From Micropterix aruncella (Eukaryota; Arthropoda; Insecta; Lepidoptera; Micropterigidae), in the NCBI GenBank assembly GCA_944548615.1, contig OX155963.1, positions 24,051,711 through 24,115,710 of the forward strand: a DNA stretch of 64,000 nt, in the 5' to 3' direction. A program made the translations under genes and the position numbers. Below the pieces are notes generated by a model that was not told the DNA's origin, made no database searches, and worked only from the letters and a program-made list of their open reading frames with translations. Below, in pieces: positions 32,075-41,987 of the stretch; within the stretch, counting starts at the first letter, position 1; every line of letters begins with the position of its first letter.

Positions 32075-32485
32075 GCGGTAATTCTGTGTGAATTTATCGC
32101 GGACCCTGGCGTCCTTTGCCCGTCGTACCACCCGGGATCGGGCGGCCAATAGGGCGGCATTTCCAGTGGCATGACAACAGGTCAACATTCATCCCCGCTG
32201 CTTAGTAAACAGTGTATTTATATAGTCCCCAGACTCCTTCAATCAGTCAGAGTGAACAACCGATTGGCGTCGCCGAACGATGCGCAAACCGTACAGTAGC
32301 GCCGGGAGGCAATCCCACCAGGAGAAACCGATCTACCAGCCATGAGGCCTGAGACGCGAGAGTCTTACCCGGGGTAGCCTTCCACATGAGTAGGCTTCTT
32401 AATAGGAGCTGAATCGTAAGTTGGGCAGATCCGAGAACAAATTGGATCTTATGGCCAAAGCTGCATGAAACTATTCGCTACTAAA
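32075..32485 (-). mobile_element. GC-rich SINE-like element, reverse copy
   Basis: The reverse complement runs from CATGCAGCTTTGGCCATAAG through AACCGATCTACC- and GCGCAAACCGT-type blocks to CCGCGATAAATTC. With the preceding plus copy it makes a head-to-head-like inverted pair around about 32072. Confidence 0.7.
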
Positions 32486-32749
32486 TGTCATGACGAGAGT
32501 TAAAAAGGTTGTAGTTGAAATCGTTCCACTAGTTTTTTTTAAGGTTTAATACTTTATTCATTTATTTTTTTGTACATTTAACCCCATTGTTAACAATGTT
32601 ATAAGTAACTTGGAAAAATTGGACACCGAAATGCAGCTAATGCTCATTGCCCACCTAACTAGGACTAAAACTGTCCCGTATCTAGGCGGGTCAGAGAAAA
32701 TAATTAAAATAAGTAATACAACTTATGTAACAATTAGTTTAATTAACGT
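32486..32749. other. No gene recognised; possible LINE tail
   Basis: TACTTTATTCATTTATTTTT followed by ACATTTAACCCCATTG looks like a LINE 3' tail on the minus strand. Confidence 0.35.
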
Positions 32750-33265
32750 AAAAAACTTTTTATTTTTATAATTAATGAATGTACTTAATTAAGATTGTTG
32801 ATCAAGTTGTTCCAAAAAAAAATTTGAATGATTATTTAATTTTCTTCTATATGAAGTAAAAAAAAATCTGGAAAAATATTTTTATATATTTGTTTTTCAA
32901 TAGTAAAACATGAAATTTTAGGGGGAATCGATTTTATTTTTTTAAATCCTTGAAAACTAATAAAAATTATAACTTTTAGTTATTTTTTTTAGTTCATCTG
33001 CAATATACATATTTATAAATTAATATGTTAGTTTAATTTGTTTGTTTCACGCAAAATTACGGCCGCTATTACCGGAGCAAGCAGATACCGTCCCTTCTGC
33101 AACGGTAGAATCATTTTCAATCTCAAAAATAGTTTTTTCTGCTATTACAAATAATATTATTATTTTTCAAATGGTAATCAGTCTGAAAATAACAGATTAA
33201 TTATCAGATTTCAACTTTTTTTTTAATTATGAAAAACATGTTTTTCTTGGCCTTCCAAACCAGCC
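32750..33265 (-). repeat. Foldback element, family E, copy 2
   Basis: The reverse complement aligns with 30240-30730: GGAAGGCCAAGAAAAACATG, AAGTTGAAATCTGATAATTA, AACTATTTTTGAGATTGAAA, TGCGTGAAACAAAC, then the AT-rich loop. One arm is largely missing. It ends against a 15-base C tract (33264-33278). Confidence 0.6.
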
Positions 33266-33301
33266 CCCCCCCCCCCCCTTCGCTTTAAGGCAACATGTTC
33301 T

Positions 33302-33690
33302 CTCTCTCCAAAAACGAGCAATTAGAATTTTGATCAACCTTAACCGTACTGAATCATGTCGTGGTCACTTTAAAAATCTCAGTATACTCACTCTACCATG
33401 ACTATATATCTTTGAATGCATACAATTAATATAAAAAATATAGGAATGTTGATAACCCAAAAAGAAATTCATTCTCATTTTACCAGAGGTAGGCATAATT
33501 TAATACTACCCTGTCCGTCTTTGGAATTATTCAAAAGGGATCTAAATTACGTTGGAATGGTGTGTTATAATAAACTGCCTGAAAATATTAAAATTTTATG
33601 TAGGAACGGGAAAATAGCCCAGTTTATAACGAAATTAAAAGGCTACCTTATTGAGAGAGAATTGTATAATATTAAGGAATTATAATTAGA
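33302..33690 (+). pseudogene. LINE ORF C-terminal remnant
   Basis: From about 33309 the frame reads QKRAIRILINLNRTESCRGH, FKNLSILTLP, a TGA, then LYIFECI; a one-base frameshift near 33415 leads into IKNIGMLITQKEIHSHFTRG, RHNLILPCPSLELFKRDLNY and GMVCYNKLPENIKILC, ending IERELYNIKEL before TAA. The Q-KRAIR-I, RESCR-HF, HxxxTRxxxxLxLP and YNKLPENIK phrases are characteristic of the C-terminal region of insect LINE polyproteins. The element is 5' truncated to about 390 bp and carries at least one stop and one frameshift. Confidence 0.85.
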
Positions 33691-33737
33691 TGACTGACAA
33701 TTTCCATGTCGATTTTATTTTTTTAACTTTACATTTT

Positions 33738-34014
33738 GGGCCGACGCGGCCCGGTGGTATTGTGGTTAGGTCGCCTGATCTTACATTGTTAGGTCCCGGG
33801 TTCTATTCCCGGCTGGATCACCAATTTCCGTTGGGATAAAATTAACGGAATTGAATTTCAACTCTGTCTAACGAATGCAATAAGAAGACACACTTACACA
33901 CATGTTACATACACGCATACATATAAACACTTCATCGTAGGGTTGGTTGTAAGAGATTGTCGTATGACAATAAACCCGCCCATTGTGAAATTTCAAAATA
34001 AAGAGTAGAAACAA
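33738..34014 (+). mobile_element. tRNA-derived SINE with target-site duplication
   Basis: The head GGCCCGGTGGTATTGTGG (A-box region) and GGTTCTATTCC at 33799-33809 (B-box, consensus GGTTCGANTCC) form a tRNA-like RNA polymerase III promoter. The body ends with GTAAGAGATTGTCGTATGAC and AATAAACCCGCCCATTG, as in lepidopteran SINEs. The flanks carry ACATTTT at 33731-33737 and 34015-34021, a 7-bp target-site duplication. Length about 277 bp. Confidence 0.8.
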
Positions 34015-34021
34015 ACATTTT

Positions 34022-35129
34022 TATAATTTTATTCACTATTACATTATATTTTTTTAATTGCCTCCGATAATCCATTGTATTTCTTATTTGTAGGACCATA
34101 TAATTTCATATTTCATGACAAATGGATTTCATGATAAACTGTAGTTTTAATACGACTATTATCAATTATGTTGTGAGTCTCCTAAGAACTATTTGGTATC
34201 AATTTTTAAAGTTATTTATACATTAAGCATCTATCTATTGTTTCTAAACAACTATGTAAAAGTTTTCATGACAATAAACGTGATTTCATTTGATTTGATT
34301 AAATTGAAGTGTTCAATGAGTTGCATTCTCACCATTTGAATTGAGTATATTTTAACATTGAACTAACTACCAAAAATTATTTGACTTTGTTATATATTAT
34401 TTTGACAACGAATTGTACTTTTTATGAATAGATATTTTTATGTTCAATTCTATATTACTTAACATATATTAAATATTAATGACTGTTTCTTTCTTTTCTC
34501 ACATATAACTTTATTTATATCATTTAATCGATTTTTTTCAATATATTTATTGCCGATTAAAGAATGGAATTGCATTTTATTTATTATATTACCTTTTAAT
34601 ATTTCTTCTTCTTCTTCTTCTTCTTCTTATTATTATTATTGAAGACCACATTTTAGTGTTATTAGCTTTTTACTAAAACTTGTACTAAATTGTTTGTAAT
34701 ATTAGAGTCCTGTCCACCCTAGAACGGGCTAGTCCCAGTTGGGTGACAGAATCAAATAAGCAAAAGGTTAAGGTTTTACCATTCGGTTCCTGTTATTTTT
34801 GTAAGCAAATCAATGTTTTATAGTAATTAATTCTTAAGTAAATAAATAAATAAAATTTGCACTCGTCGCTGACAATCCCTTTCAATCAGGTCAACCTTCT
34901 TCCCGAAGGGACATAACGCTCGAAATCATACCATAAGTCCTTCTTAAGATTAAGGTAAATATTCTTTAAAATTTGGCCGGTAATCAGATTTTCATCCCAG
35001 GTTGAATCTTTTTTCGATCTTCTAATCAGTTTCGAATAAAAATATAAAATAAAACTCCACCTATATTCGTTCTAGCTGGTTAGTGTAGACCCTGCTTTGG
35101 CGCAGATACAACATCAGTCAGCATGCAGG
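34022..35129. other. No gene recognised; microsatellite at 34604-34640
   Basis: (CTT)n followed by (ATT)n. A retroposon-like tail (CATGACAATAAACGTGATTT then CATTTGATTTGATT) lies at about 34266-34304. ATTTCGAGCG...GGTTGACCTGATTGAAA-type sequence at 34870-34925 (minus) recurs at 49190-49260 (plus), an unassigned dispersed repeat. Confidence 0.45.
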
Positions 35130-35640
35130 CAGTGGTGCCCAACTGATATTGCTCCAAGGGCTATTTTGAACACCCCGATACGCCACGCGGGCACCGCCGA
35201 GTTGATAAAAAACATAAGTGATATAAAGGAAACTACATTATACAATTACAACACTTTTTATTTATTATGGTAATATGATACACTTACTACACTTCAAACA
35301 TAATATACACTGTATATTATACAGGAACAGCAAAAGCTAATGTGATACTTGGCTGTTCACATTTTCAGAAAGCTTCTTAAAGTCTGGTTGGTAATCTTCT
35401 GTGCAACCCAAAATCATACAATTTTTGACGTGTTCGTTAGTTAACATACTTCTGTATTTGGTTTTAATTACTTTTAGTTGAGAAAAAGCACGTTCACATA
35501 GATATGTTGACCCAAAAAATGCTTTAATGATGAGAGCACAGTTACGTACGTTTTTGTATTTAACAAGGTCCATGAGCTTGAAAACTTCGTCGCTTTAATT
35601 GTCTGTGCTTTTAAGGGTGATATCACCGCGAAGTGTAATA
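35130..35640 (-). mobile_element. hAT transposon remnant
   Basis: CAGTGGTGCCCAACTG at 35130 resembles a hAT terminal inverted repeat (CAGNG start), placed downstream of a minus-strand hAT transposase end. The opposite end with the complementary GGGCACCACTG is not found, so the element is truncated upstream. Confidence 0.65.
35337..35625 (-). pseudogene. hAT transposase C-terminal fragment
   Basis: The minus strand reads EVFKLMDLVKYKNVRNCALI, then IKAFFGSTYLCERAFSQLKV, IKTKYRSMLTNEHVKN and CMILGCTEDYQPDFKKLSEN before a stop. FGSTYxCExxFSxxxxIKxKYRSxLTxEH is the signature of the hAT dimerisation region, as found in the domesticated-transposase relatives ZBED5, SCAND3 and FAM200. The open part from 35573 to 35337 encodes 78 residues; homology continues upstream across a TAA. 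N-terminal BED finger and catalytic residues are absent. Confidence 0.85.
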
Positions 35641-36194
35641 ATTTCTAGTGTAAGTGTAATAATGCAGTGACTACACAATAGCGACGTCGTTTCATGTGGG
35701 TATAATTTCAGTGCGATAAAAGTTTCACGCTGCTTTGTCTGTATCGTATCGTATCGTATCGTAGCGTTTCGCATTGCATTGCAGTTTCAAGCTTTATCAC
35801 ATATTCCCATTGTATAACCGCCCATTTGTGAATGTGTAATTGCATTATATATAATTAACACGGTTAGGGTTTTCTTTTGGTTACTCAATTTTTACGTACG
35901 TGAATCGAGACGCAACTTATTACAAGTAGGATTGGTTTGTAAGGGTCCTATATACAATTCATTACTGTTTTCATGCATATGCATATCGGTTAGAGAACTG
36001 TTGAAATTGAATTAGAACTGTGCGTTCTTGAGTTACAAAATTTGGAATGACTTAAGGGGCTGTAACTTTTAAACGAGTTATCCGACTTGTAAATATTTCG
36101 CGAATTAGTTTTATTCGTCGTATGTATGATTTGATTAGAACTGCCATGTATAAACCGATCCGAGCCCAGCGTTGGCGTTTTGAAAATTACTCGT
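35641..36194. other. No gene recognised; 5-bp microsatellite
   Basis: GTATC repeats at about 35742-35762. The rest is unassigned. Confidence 0.4.
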
Positions 36195-37043
36195 ACATTT
36201 CACCTTATTTCATGGTGACATGAAGAGATGGGGAAGGGGGGGGGGGGTAACATAGTGCCTAGCGCCATTTCTGCAAAAATCAAGCTGTTGGCGAATTCTG
36301 GTGGGGAAAAGTAAGAACTATGATTCTGTAGAGTCGGTTTCATGTCCACCGATAGAGCGCGTGGGAGAGCTATCGCACTGTGTTGTCCTTAGTTATTGTT
36401 TACGAATCGCTCGAGGTAAGATATTGTCAAGCGATATTGCGGCGAAACAATCCTGGCAGATCCTGTGTCCGACGGTTACATTTACTGAAGAAGAAGATGA
36501 ACATGTCTTCAGCGATGACTACCAGCCCTCATCTGATGACATTACAGGCAATTCGAACACCGAAACTTCAATAAATTCAAGTGGCGTTTGGCATTTCTTC
36601 CACCTTACCTTAATTCCCAGTTTTGTCGCTCAGCATCTTAGCACTGTTCTTCATTCCTTTATTGGTATATCTTTGATCTTATACGTTTATTCTTAAATTT
36701 AGAGTAAGAGAATAACATTCTAGTCTTCATTATTCATTGACAATTCCACTCTAGAATGCGATATACCTTAAAATTTGTATAACTTTTTGGTGCAACGTAG
36801 TGCCCAGCGTCTGGACAATTTTTTTTCAGAAGTCTAAAAACACACAAAAAATAGTTGTAATGTTAACAAAAAAGAGGTGATACACTCATGAAGATATGTA
36901 CAATTGCTTTCAAAACTCATCTAGCCTCCAAATCGAATTCCCAGATTTGAGGATTTTATCAAACTTTCAAATGCGTTTTCTCGAAACTTTAAAAATGGCG
37001 CTTGGCACCATGTTACCCCCACCTCTTCACATGATACCTGGGA
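36195..37043. mobile_element. DNA-transposon-like element with ~58-bp TIRs
   Basis: The left end (about 36204-36290: TTATTTCATGGTGACATGAA, GAGATGGGG, a 12-base G tract, TAACATAGTGCC, AGCGCCATTT) pairs with the right end (about 36975-37043: AAATGGCGCTTGGCACCATG, TTACCCCCACCTCTTCACAT). Length is near 840 bp. The 131-residue frame at 36301-36696 starts inside it and has an acidic stretch (EEEDEHVFSDDYQPSSDD), reminiscent of N termini of some transposases such as piggyBac, but I cannot assign it. No TTAA flank is seen. Confidence 0.6.
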
Positions 37044-38114
37044 ATAACCATCCCTGAAGAACTTTTGTTTCATGATATGTTTGAAAAATATAAGCAATAA
37101 TTTAAAAAAGTTTTTGAGCGAATCCCTCGATAAGAAACAAATTTATTATTTAGACTTAAAAAAGTTGCTCATTGCCTTGGACTTTCAGGCTTTAAACTGA
37201 TTTCCAAAACATTACGGCGCGATTACTCATACAGTGTAAGCGGTGAGTGTGTTTTATTTTAATTTCATTATATTGCCTGGTTAATTTTCTAGCGTCCCGC
37301 TTAGCCACATTTTTAATTTAGGTCATAAATTAATTACAACTAATTAAAACGTGAGAGCGCTCTGAGAGTTACGCTAAACATACTTTACTATTACCACCCT
37401 TATACTACCACTTCGGAAAGACAGTTTTACTGTTTGAGCGCTGCGATCGAACTTTTAGTATCCGCCCGCTTGCCGTACGCACGTAGATTCATGCCTGACG
37501 CTTCATCAACGCTGGATTTTTATTGGTCAAACCCGACAAAAGTGACACCGCCTATGTCTTCGTGGGCCCGCCCATTTCAGATATTTTTTCAGGTCTTATG
37601 TCGCCCTAAACATCAAATTAAATTTATAGAACAGCAACTTCTGTTTCTCAAAAATATTAGGTATGTTCCTAATATTTTTTAGAAGCCCCGGCTCCATATT
37701 CAGACCCTCGTCATATTGTGTAATGGAAAGTACTCGTGACTATATAATAAACAGGCCCAAACTCGACTATCTTAGCACTTTCCATAAGAGAGTTCTAATG
37801 GCATTCTTCCCGAGAGTTCTAATGGCAGTACTCACGATAACAAAACATAGTAGCCCATATTCGACTGTCCTACCATTTGCTATCAGGGAGTTTTAGCCCT
37901 CACATCCCGGCTCTATCATCAACAGATCGATGGTACCATAATATTGCATTACTTACATAACTTACATAAGTGTGCCAAATTTCAGCTCAATCGGATACCA
38001 GCAAGTGGTTGAAAAACTGTGTTCAAATTTTGAAACTGACAACTTACATACGAACATTGCAAGTTAAAATAAAGCTTGTAATATAGAGTAACAAGAAGTA
38101 AAATCTGGTCTTTA
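37044..38114. other. No gene recognised
   Basis: AAAAATATTAGG / CCTAATATTTTT (37650-37661 and 37668-37679) is a 12-bp hairpin. GCCAAATTTCAGCTCAATCG at about 37977 and the following segment ending GCAAGTTAAAATAAAGCTTG (38060s) look like the 3' part of another interspersed repeat; GCAAGTTAAATAAAAGCTTG recurs at 56361, right after the jockey-like LINE. Confidence 0.4.
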
Positions 38115-39198
38115 TCTATACTAATATTATAAAGAGGTATAGTTTGTGAGGTTGTAGGGAGTAATCTCTGGATCTACTGAACCGATTTTGAAAATTATTT
38201 TTCCAAAAAAAAAGCCACTTTAGTTGTGAGTGTCATAGGCTATACATTAATCCGAAAAATGAAAAGACTTTTTCGTGGTAGTCGGATTTTCAAAGTAAGT
38301 CGAAAAAAAAACGGTCGAATGAAAACGTTTCTTACGAACGCTGCCTTAACGATGAGAGATATATGACTGAGTTATAGAGAAAAGTTGTAGAGATAATGCC
38401 TAAAAAAAAGTCAGCGACAGTATATGTATAACTTTTATATTTAGGTCACAAAAAGTAGTTTTTTATGTTAAAAAAAATAATTTGAATCGTTAGGTCGTTT
38501 TTATTGATCATATTATCAACAATTATGAATTACTATCAAAATAAGTAAATTTATCGTCTCAAGTGTTTAAAACAAAAGACTTTTCCCTTTTACTACATAT
38601 AATTTCCATTTTACTGCATATATGGTTAAAGGATAATACGACATAGGTATGGAGCCGCGACCGTATCTTGGGTTGGAACTCTTGAAAGAATGGTACCAAA
38701 TAATAACATTATATCTAACTAGCTGCGCCCCACGGTTTCACCCGCGTGGTGATGGAAGATTTTGATAACGATGATAGAAAACTATATATCTTTATAAATT
38801 ATAGACTATGTGTTATTCTGATGTGTAAGCTATATTATTTTAAATTTTCATCAAAATCCATTCTGTTGTTTTGCGTGAAAGAGTAACAAACATCCATACA
38901 TACATTCTTACAAACTTTCGCGTTTATAATAGTAGTACGATATAGTATACAGAGAAGTTTTGAACAATTAAAATAAACATAATTTATTCAATCACAATCA
39001 TTTCGTTCACTCATTTGGAACCCGGTAATATCGCCAAATCGGCATGCAAATACATACATACTTATGCAGTAAAAATATAACCCTTCTTTTGGCAGTCAGG
39101 AAATAAATCATAGCACACAGTACTAACCGAACCACACTCATAATTTCATCACAATTAAAAATGTTTACCTCCCAACGAAGTGGGCACGGGTCAGCTAG
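38115..39198 (+). mobile_element. Helitron (TCTATACTAATATTATAAAG family) with nested Helitron
   Basis: Begins TCTATACTAATATTATAAAG after A and ends GGGTCAGCTAG before T, with hairpin CCCAACGAAGTGGG before the end. It matches 29473-30231 on both sides of the insertion at 38719-38940. The segment at about 38620-38710 has no counterpart in the other copies. Confidence 0.9.
38719..38940 (-). mobile_element. Short Helitron nested in a Helitron
   Basis: 222 bp, inserted antisense. Plus-strand ends are A-CTAGCTGCGCCCCACGG and TTTATAATAGTAGTACGA-T; inverted it starts TCGTACTACTATTATAAACG. Same family as 57022-57237. Hairpin near its 3' end: CGGTTTCACCCGCG region. Confidence 0.85.
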
Positions 39199-39721
39199 TA
39201 ATTAAATATGCTGTAAAATTGGGTGAACAATTACTGTTCTATTATATGCATTTTTGTACTAAATTTGGTAATCAGTTAAATATAATCAAAATAATGTTAG
39301 TTTTACGATTAATCATATTTTTAAGTATAAGCCATTTGAAACATTAATGAATAAATAAATAAAAATAAACAAATGCTTCCTCTACGTCCCATGGAATGGA
39401 TAAATAAAACGATTGGAATGTATAATCTGAATTAATTCCAGGCTCGCAATTCCGCAATGAGTTGAGATTGAAGCACTCATCGCCCAAGTGCTACCAATCA
39501 TTACGAATGTCGATTAAAACGTTCTGGATTTTCATTTGCTAAGTGGCTAGCCGTTACCATCGAGGGTTTTCCAAATGCTAGTTCAAACTGCTCTCCACTG
39601 CTCCTATTAACTCAGATATTCACTCGCAGAAGGTCTGGAATATAGAAGACTTGCGTTTTTTTTAAAGTGAGATTTGCAAAGTGCGAAATAGTTTACTTTA
39701 CCAGAGCAACTTATTCTATGT
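39199..39721. other. No gene recognised
   Basis: AT-rich; unassigned. Confidence 0.4.
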
Positions 39722-40330
39722 GGGGGGTTACACGCTCAGTCTCAGGGGTTACACGCAGATGGTAAATCTATGGTCGGAACACCCGGTTACACGGGTGTTC
39801 CGTCATCATTCTGCCATCAGTCACCTCAAAAACGTCGTCCAGATAACACTTCAAAAGAGAGAATGGATTGCAGAAAAAAGCTTGTATTGCTATAATAATA
39901 GCTTGTATTGCTATAAAAAGTAAGTAAAACGGAAATGGTGGGTTAAATCGTGGCTACTGAGAAGAGATTTTTACACGCACTTGAACTTATTAAATGAAAT
40001 AAGAGATTCTGGGGAAGAATACGACTACGAAAATTATTATCGGATGAAAGATGCATGTTTTGACCATCTATTGGAAATGATTGCCATACTTGATAAAACA
40101 AGACACCTGCATGAGGACATCGATAGCTGACTGAAGCTGGCCAGACTGATGAAACGTTTACACTATCAGTCTTGCATCATTATTTACCAGACTGACGAAA
40201 ATGATTAAAATATTTAAAAATCCGTCAGTCTGGTGTCAGACCATCAGTAAGTGGGTTAGACGCTCAGTCTGGCATCAGTATTTACCAGACTGATGACCAG
40301 ACTGACGCCAGACTGAGCGTGTAACCCCCC
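39722..40330 (+). mobile_element. PIF/Harbinger-like transposon, internally deleted
   Basis: Perfect 21-bp inverted termini at 39722-39742 (starting GGGGGGTTACACGCTCAG) and 40310-40330. Subterminal regions are rich in CAGACTGA / TCAGTCTG strings. Length 609 bp, with a fragment of a PIF/Harbinger nuclease gene inside. A 3-bp target duplication is not evident (TGT left, GAA right). Confidence 0.75.
39927..40130 (+). pseudogene. PIF/Harbinger transposase N-terminal fragment
   Basis: An open frame of 67 residues entered from an upstream stop: KRKWWVKSWLLRRDFYTHLN, LLNEIRDSGEEYDYENYYRM, KDACFDHLLEMIAIL, then a divergent end and TGA. The RxWWVRxWLLRR...LLxELR...NYxRMxxxxFDxLLExI pattern is typical of the start of PIF/Harbinger nucleases (ALP1/HARBI1 relatives). 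The DDE nuclease domain, which should follow, is missing; the following bases are already the 3' subterminal region. No start codon is assigned. Confidence 0.75.
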
Positions 40331-41054
40331 GAATATAATAAGATACCATTTAGCGTCGGGTGCCTGGGGAGATGATGACCTCAATAAGACAATTATAAAT
40401 ATACTTACCAAGAACTTTATCTATCGCGTTGAAGATTTCGACAATTTTGACTTTTTACACGACTGCCCAACTAAAAGGAGTGTAATGTGTTTAGGGTTCA
40501 TATATGTATGTTTTCCGTTTCTTTATTCCACCATAACTTCTAAACTCTTTTGTTATTATATTATTATTTTAATTTAAGATATAATACCGTATTAGAGAGC
40601 CATCAATTGGGCTACTAAACATGAGAGAAAATTAATCAATGTTTGGAACTATGAGTGTAGAATCAATGTGGAACTACACGTTGCATTTCATAGTAAAATC
40701 CTAGATGCCAAAAAGTAGTACGGCATTGACCGATCTAATAAACCTATATAATCAATGGTGTTAGGTACATAGGTACTCTGAAGCCTTGTTCACAAAAGTT
40801 TATATAAATAAAATCCGAAATGACTTTTGCTGGAGGAAGGATTTACGTCTGGGCCTGTCCGCTGTAAGGCGGCATAAAATGGAAACATAAAAAGTGAAAA
40901 GTCATAAACACTGTGAACGACCTGAACTCCCGAACAAACCTCATCTCGCAGCCTGCTCAAAATAAAGTGATAAATCCCCTTTCACACGTCACTAAGTTGC
41001 GAATTATGAACGTATGGATGACGCTGTCGCATAGGATAATATAAAAAAATATGA
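40331..41054. other. No gene recognised; MITE C partial at 40450-40560
   Basis: CACGACTGCCCAACTAAAAG, GTTTAGGGTTCATATATGTA and TTTCCGTTTCTTTATTCCAC match MITE family C. The remainder is unassigned. Confidence 0.5.
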
Positions 41055-41412
41055 CCTTACCTATGTAATTGCCGTTTTTACACAACTGCCCAACAAAAAA
41101 AGAAGTGTTTTGTGTTCAGGGTTCATCTTTGTATGTTTTCTGTTTCTTTATTCCACCATAACTTATAAACTCTTGAACCGATTTAGAAGTGTGTGGTATT
41201 GTTAGGATTGTTATGTCATCCTGAGTGCCATGGGGTACCTTAACTATCCAAATATCAAGTAAGTAGTTGTCTAAATGTCTGAATGTCAATAAATTAACTC
41301 TGATTGAGTATATTCCGGAAATATATATGTATCTATGGATAAATACATAAACCACAATCTTTTTATAAATTGTTTCTAATTATCCTAAACTTTCTGTAAC
41401 GGCAGTCATTTT
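41055..41412 (+). repeat. MITE family C, full-size copy
   Basis: Left end CCTTACCTATGTAATTGCCG and GGGTTCATCTTTGTATGTTT; centre GAACCGATTTAGAAGTG; right end GGATAAATACATAAACCACA and CTTTCTGTAACGGCAGTC. AATTGCCGTT at the left mirrors AACGGCAGT at the right. The left end resembles mariner termini at 11728 and 62122, so this may be a mariner-derived MITE. Confidence 0.65.
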
Positions 41413-41489
41413 TTTTTATTCTTTTAAATATGTTACTTGTATTATAAGTTGTTCATGAATCATTGTAAACTTTTCGTAAGATAGTAAAT

Positions 41490-41985
41490 TTAATAATAAT
41501 AATAAAGCCTTTATTTACTGATCGTATTGTACAGTTTTGCCATATGGGATACTTTTAAAACAATAATATTTTAATCTAATTTTGATATAAGGTATCATAT
41601 TCTTCAGCAGCCAGTTTGTTGATCAGGATGTCCTTCGACATAGCCTCCCCCCCCCCCCCATGAACAAACACATGTTCAACCTCAAGCTCAGAGACACAAA
41701 TGTGCAGGCTCTGACAAGGAGCAGAGGAAACTCCCCAGCACCTCATGTGCGAGTGTGGCCCGCTGATGCGTAAAAGATACACCCACTTGGGTGGTCGTTT
41801 TCTCCAACATGAGGAGGTAAAACAAACTGGCGCCAAAAGCCTGCTACGGTTCTTAAATGACACGAGTCTTAGCGCAGAACGATAGGAGGTGGCGAACACA
41901 ATAGATCAGCAATGGTTGCAGTGTTACAAGGCTCATAAAGACCTTAGAAAAGCCCCACTCAACAAATAAAAAATAAAAATATTTA
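41490..41985 (+). pseudogene. LINE ORF C-terminal zinc-knuckle remnant and 3' end
   Basis: The plus strand from about 41702 reads CRL, TGA, QGAEETPQHLMCECGPLMRK, RYTHLGGRFLQHEEVKQTGA, KSLLRFLNDTSLSAER and a TAG at 41882. CRxC...EETPxHLxCEC is the cysteine-histidine motif after the RT domain in several insect LINEs; here the second cysteine codon has become TGA. An upstream piece (HMFNLKLRDT, near 41670) is in another frame. A 13-base C tract interrupts at 41647-41659. The 3' untranslated region (ATAGATCAGCAATGGTTGCA) also occurs at 11885-12035. Confidence 0.75.
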
Positions 41986-41987
41986 GG

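Noticed and set aside
31567..32172. Overlapping open frames of 66-96 codons in the second GC-rich cluster
   Set aside because: They are also by-products of GC-rich repeat copies on both strands.
33738..33815. Possible genuine tRNA gene
   Set aside because: The A/B boxes are imperfect, no complete cloverleaf is evident, and the body plus flanking duplication identify it as a SINE.
36301..36696. 131-codon frame with an acidic stretch, possible transposase N terminus
   Set aside because: Reported only as part of the TIR element; too short and without recognisable domain to call a gene.
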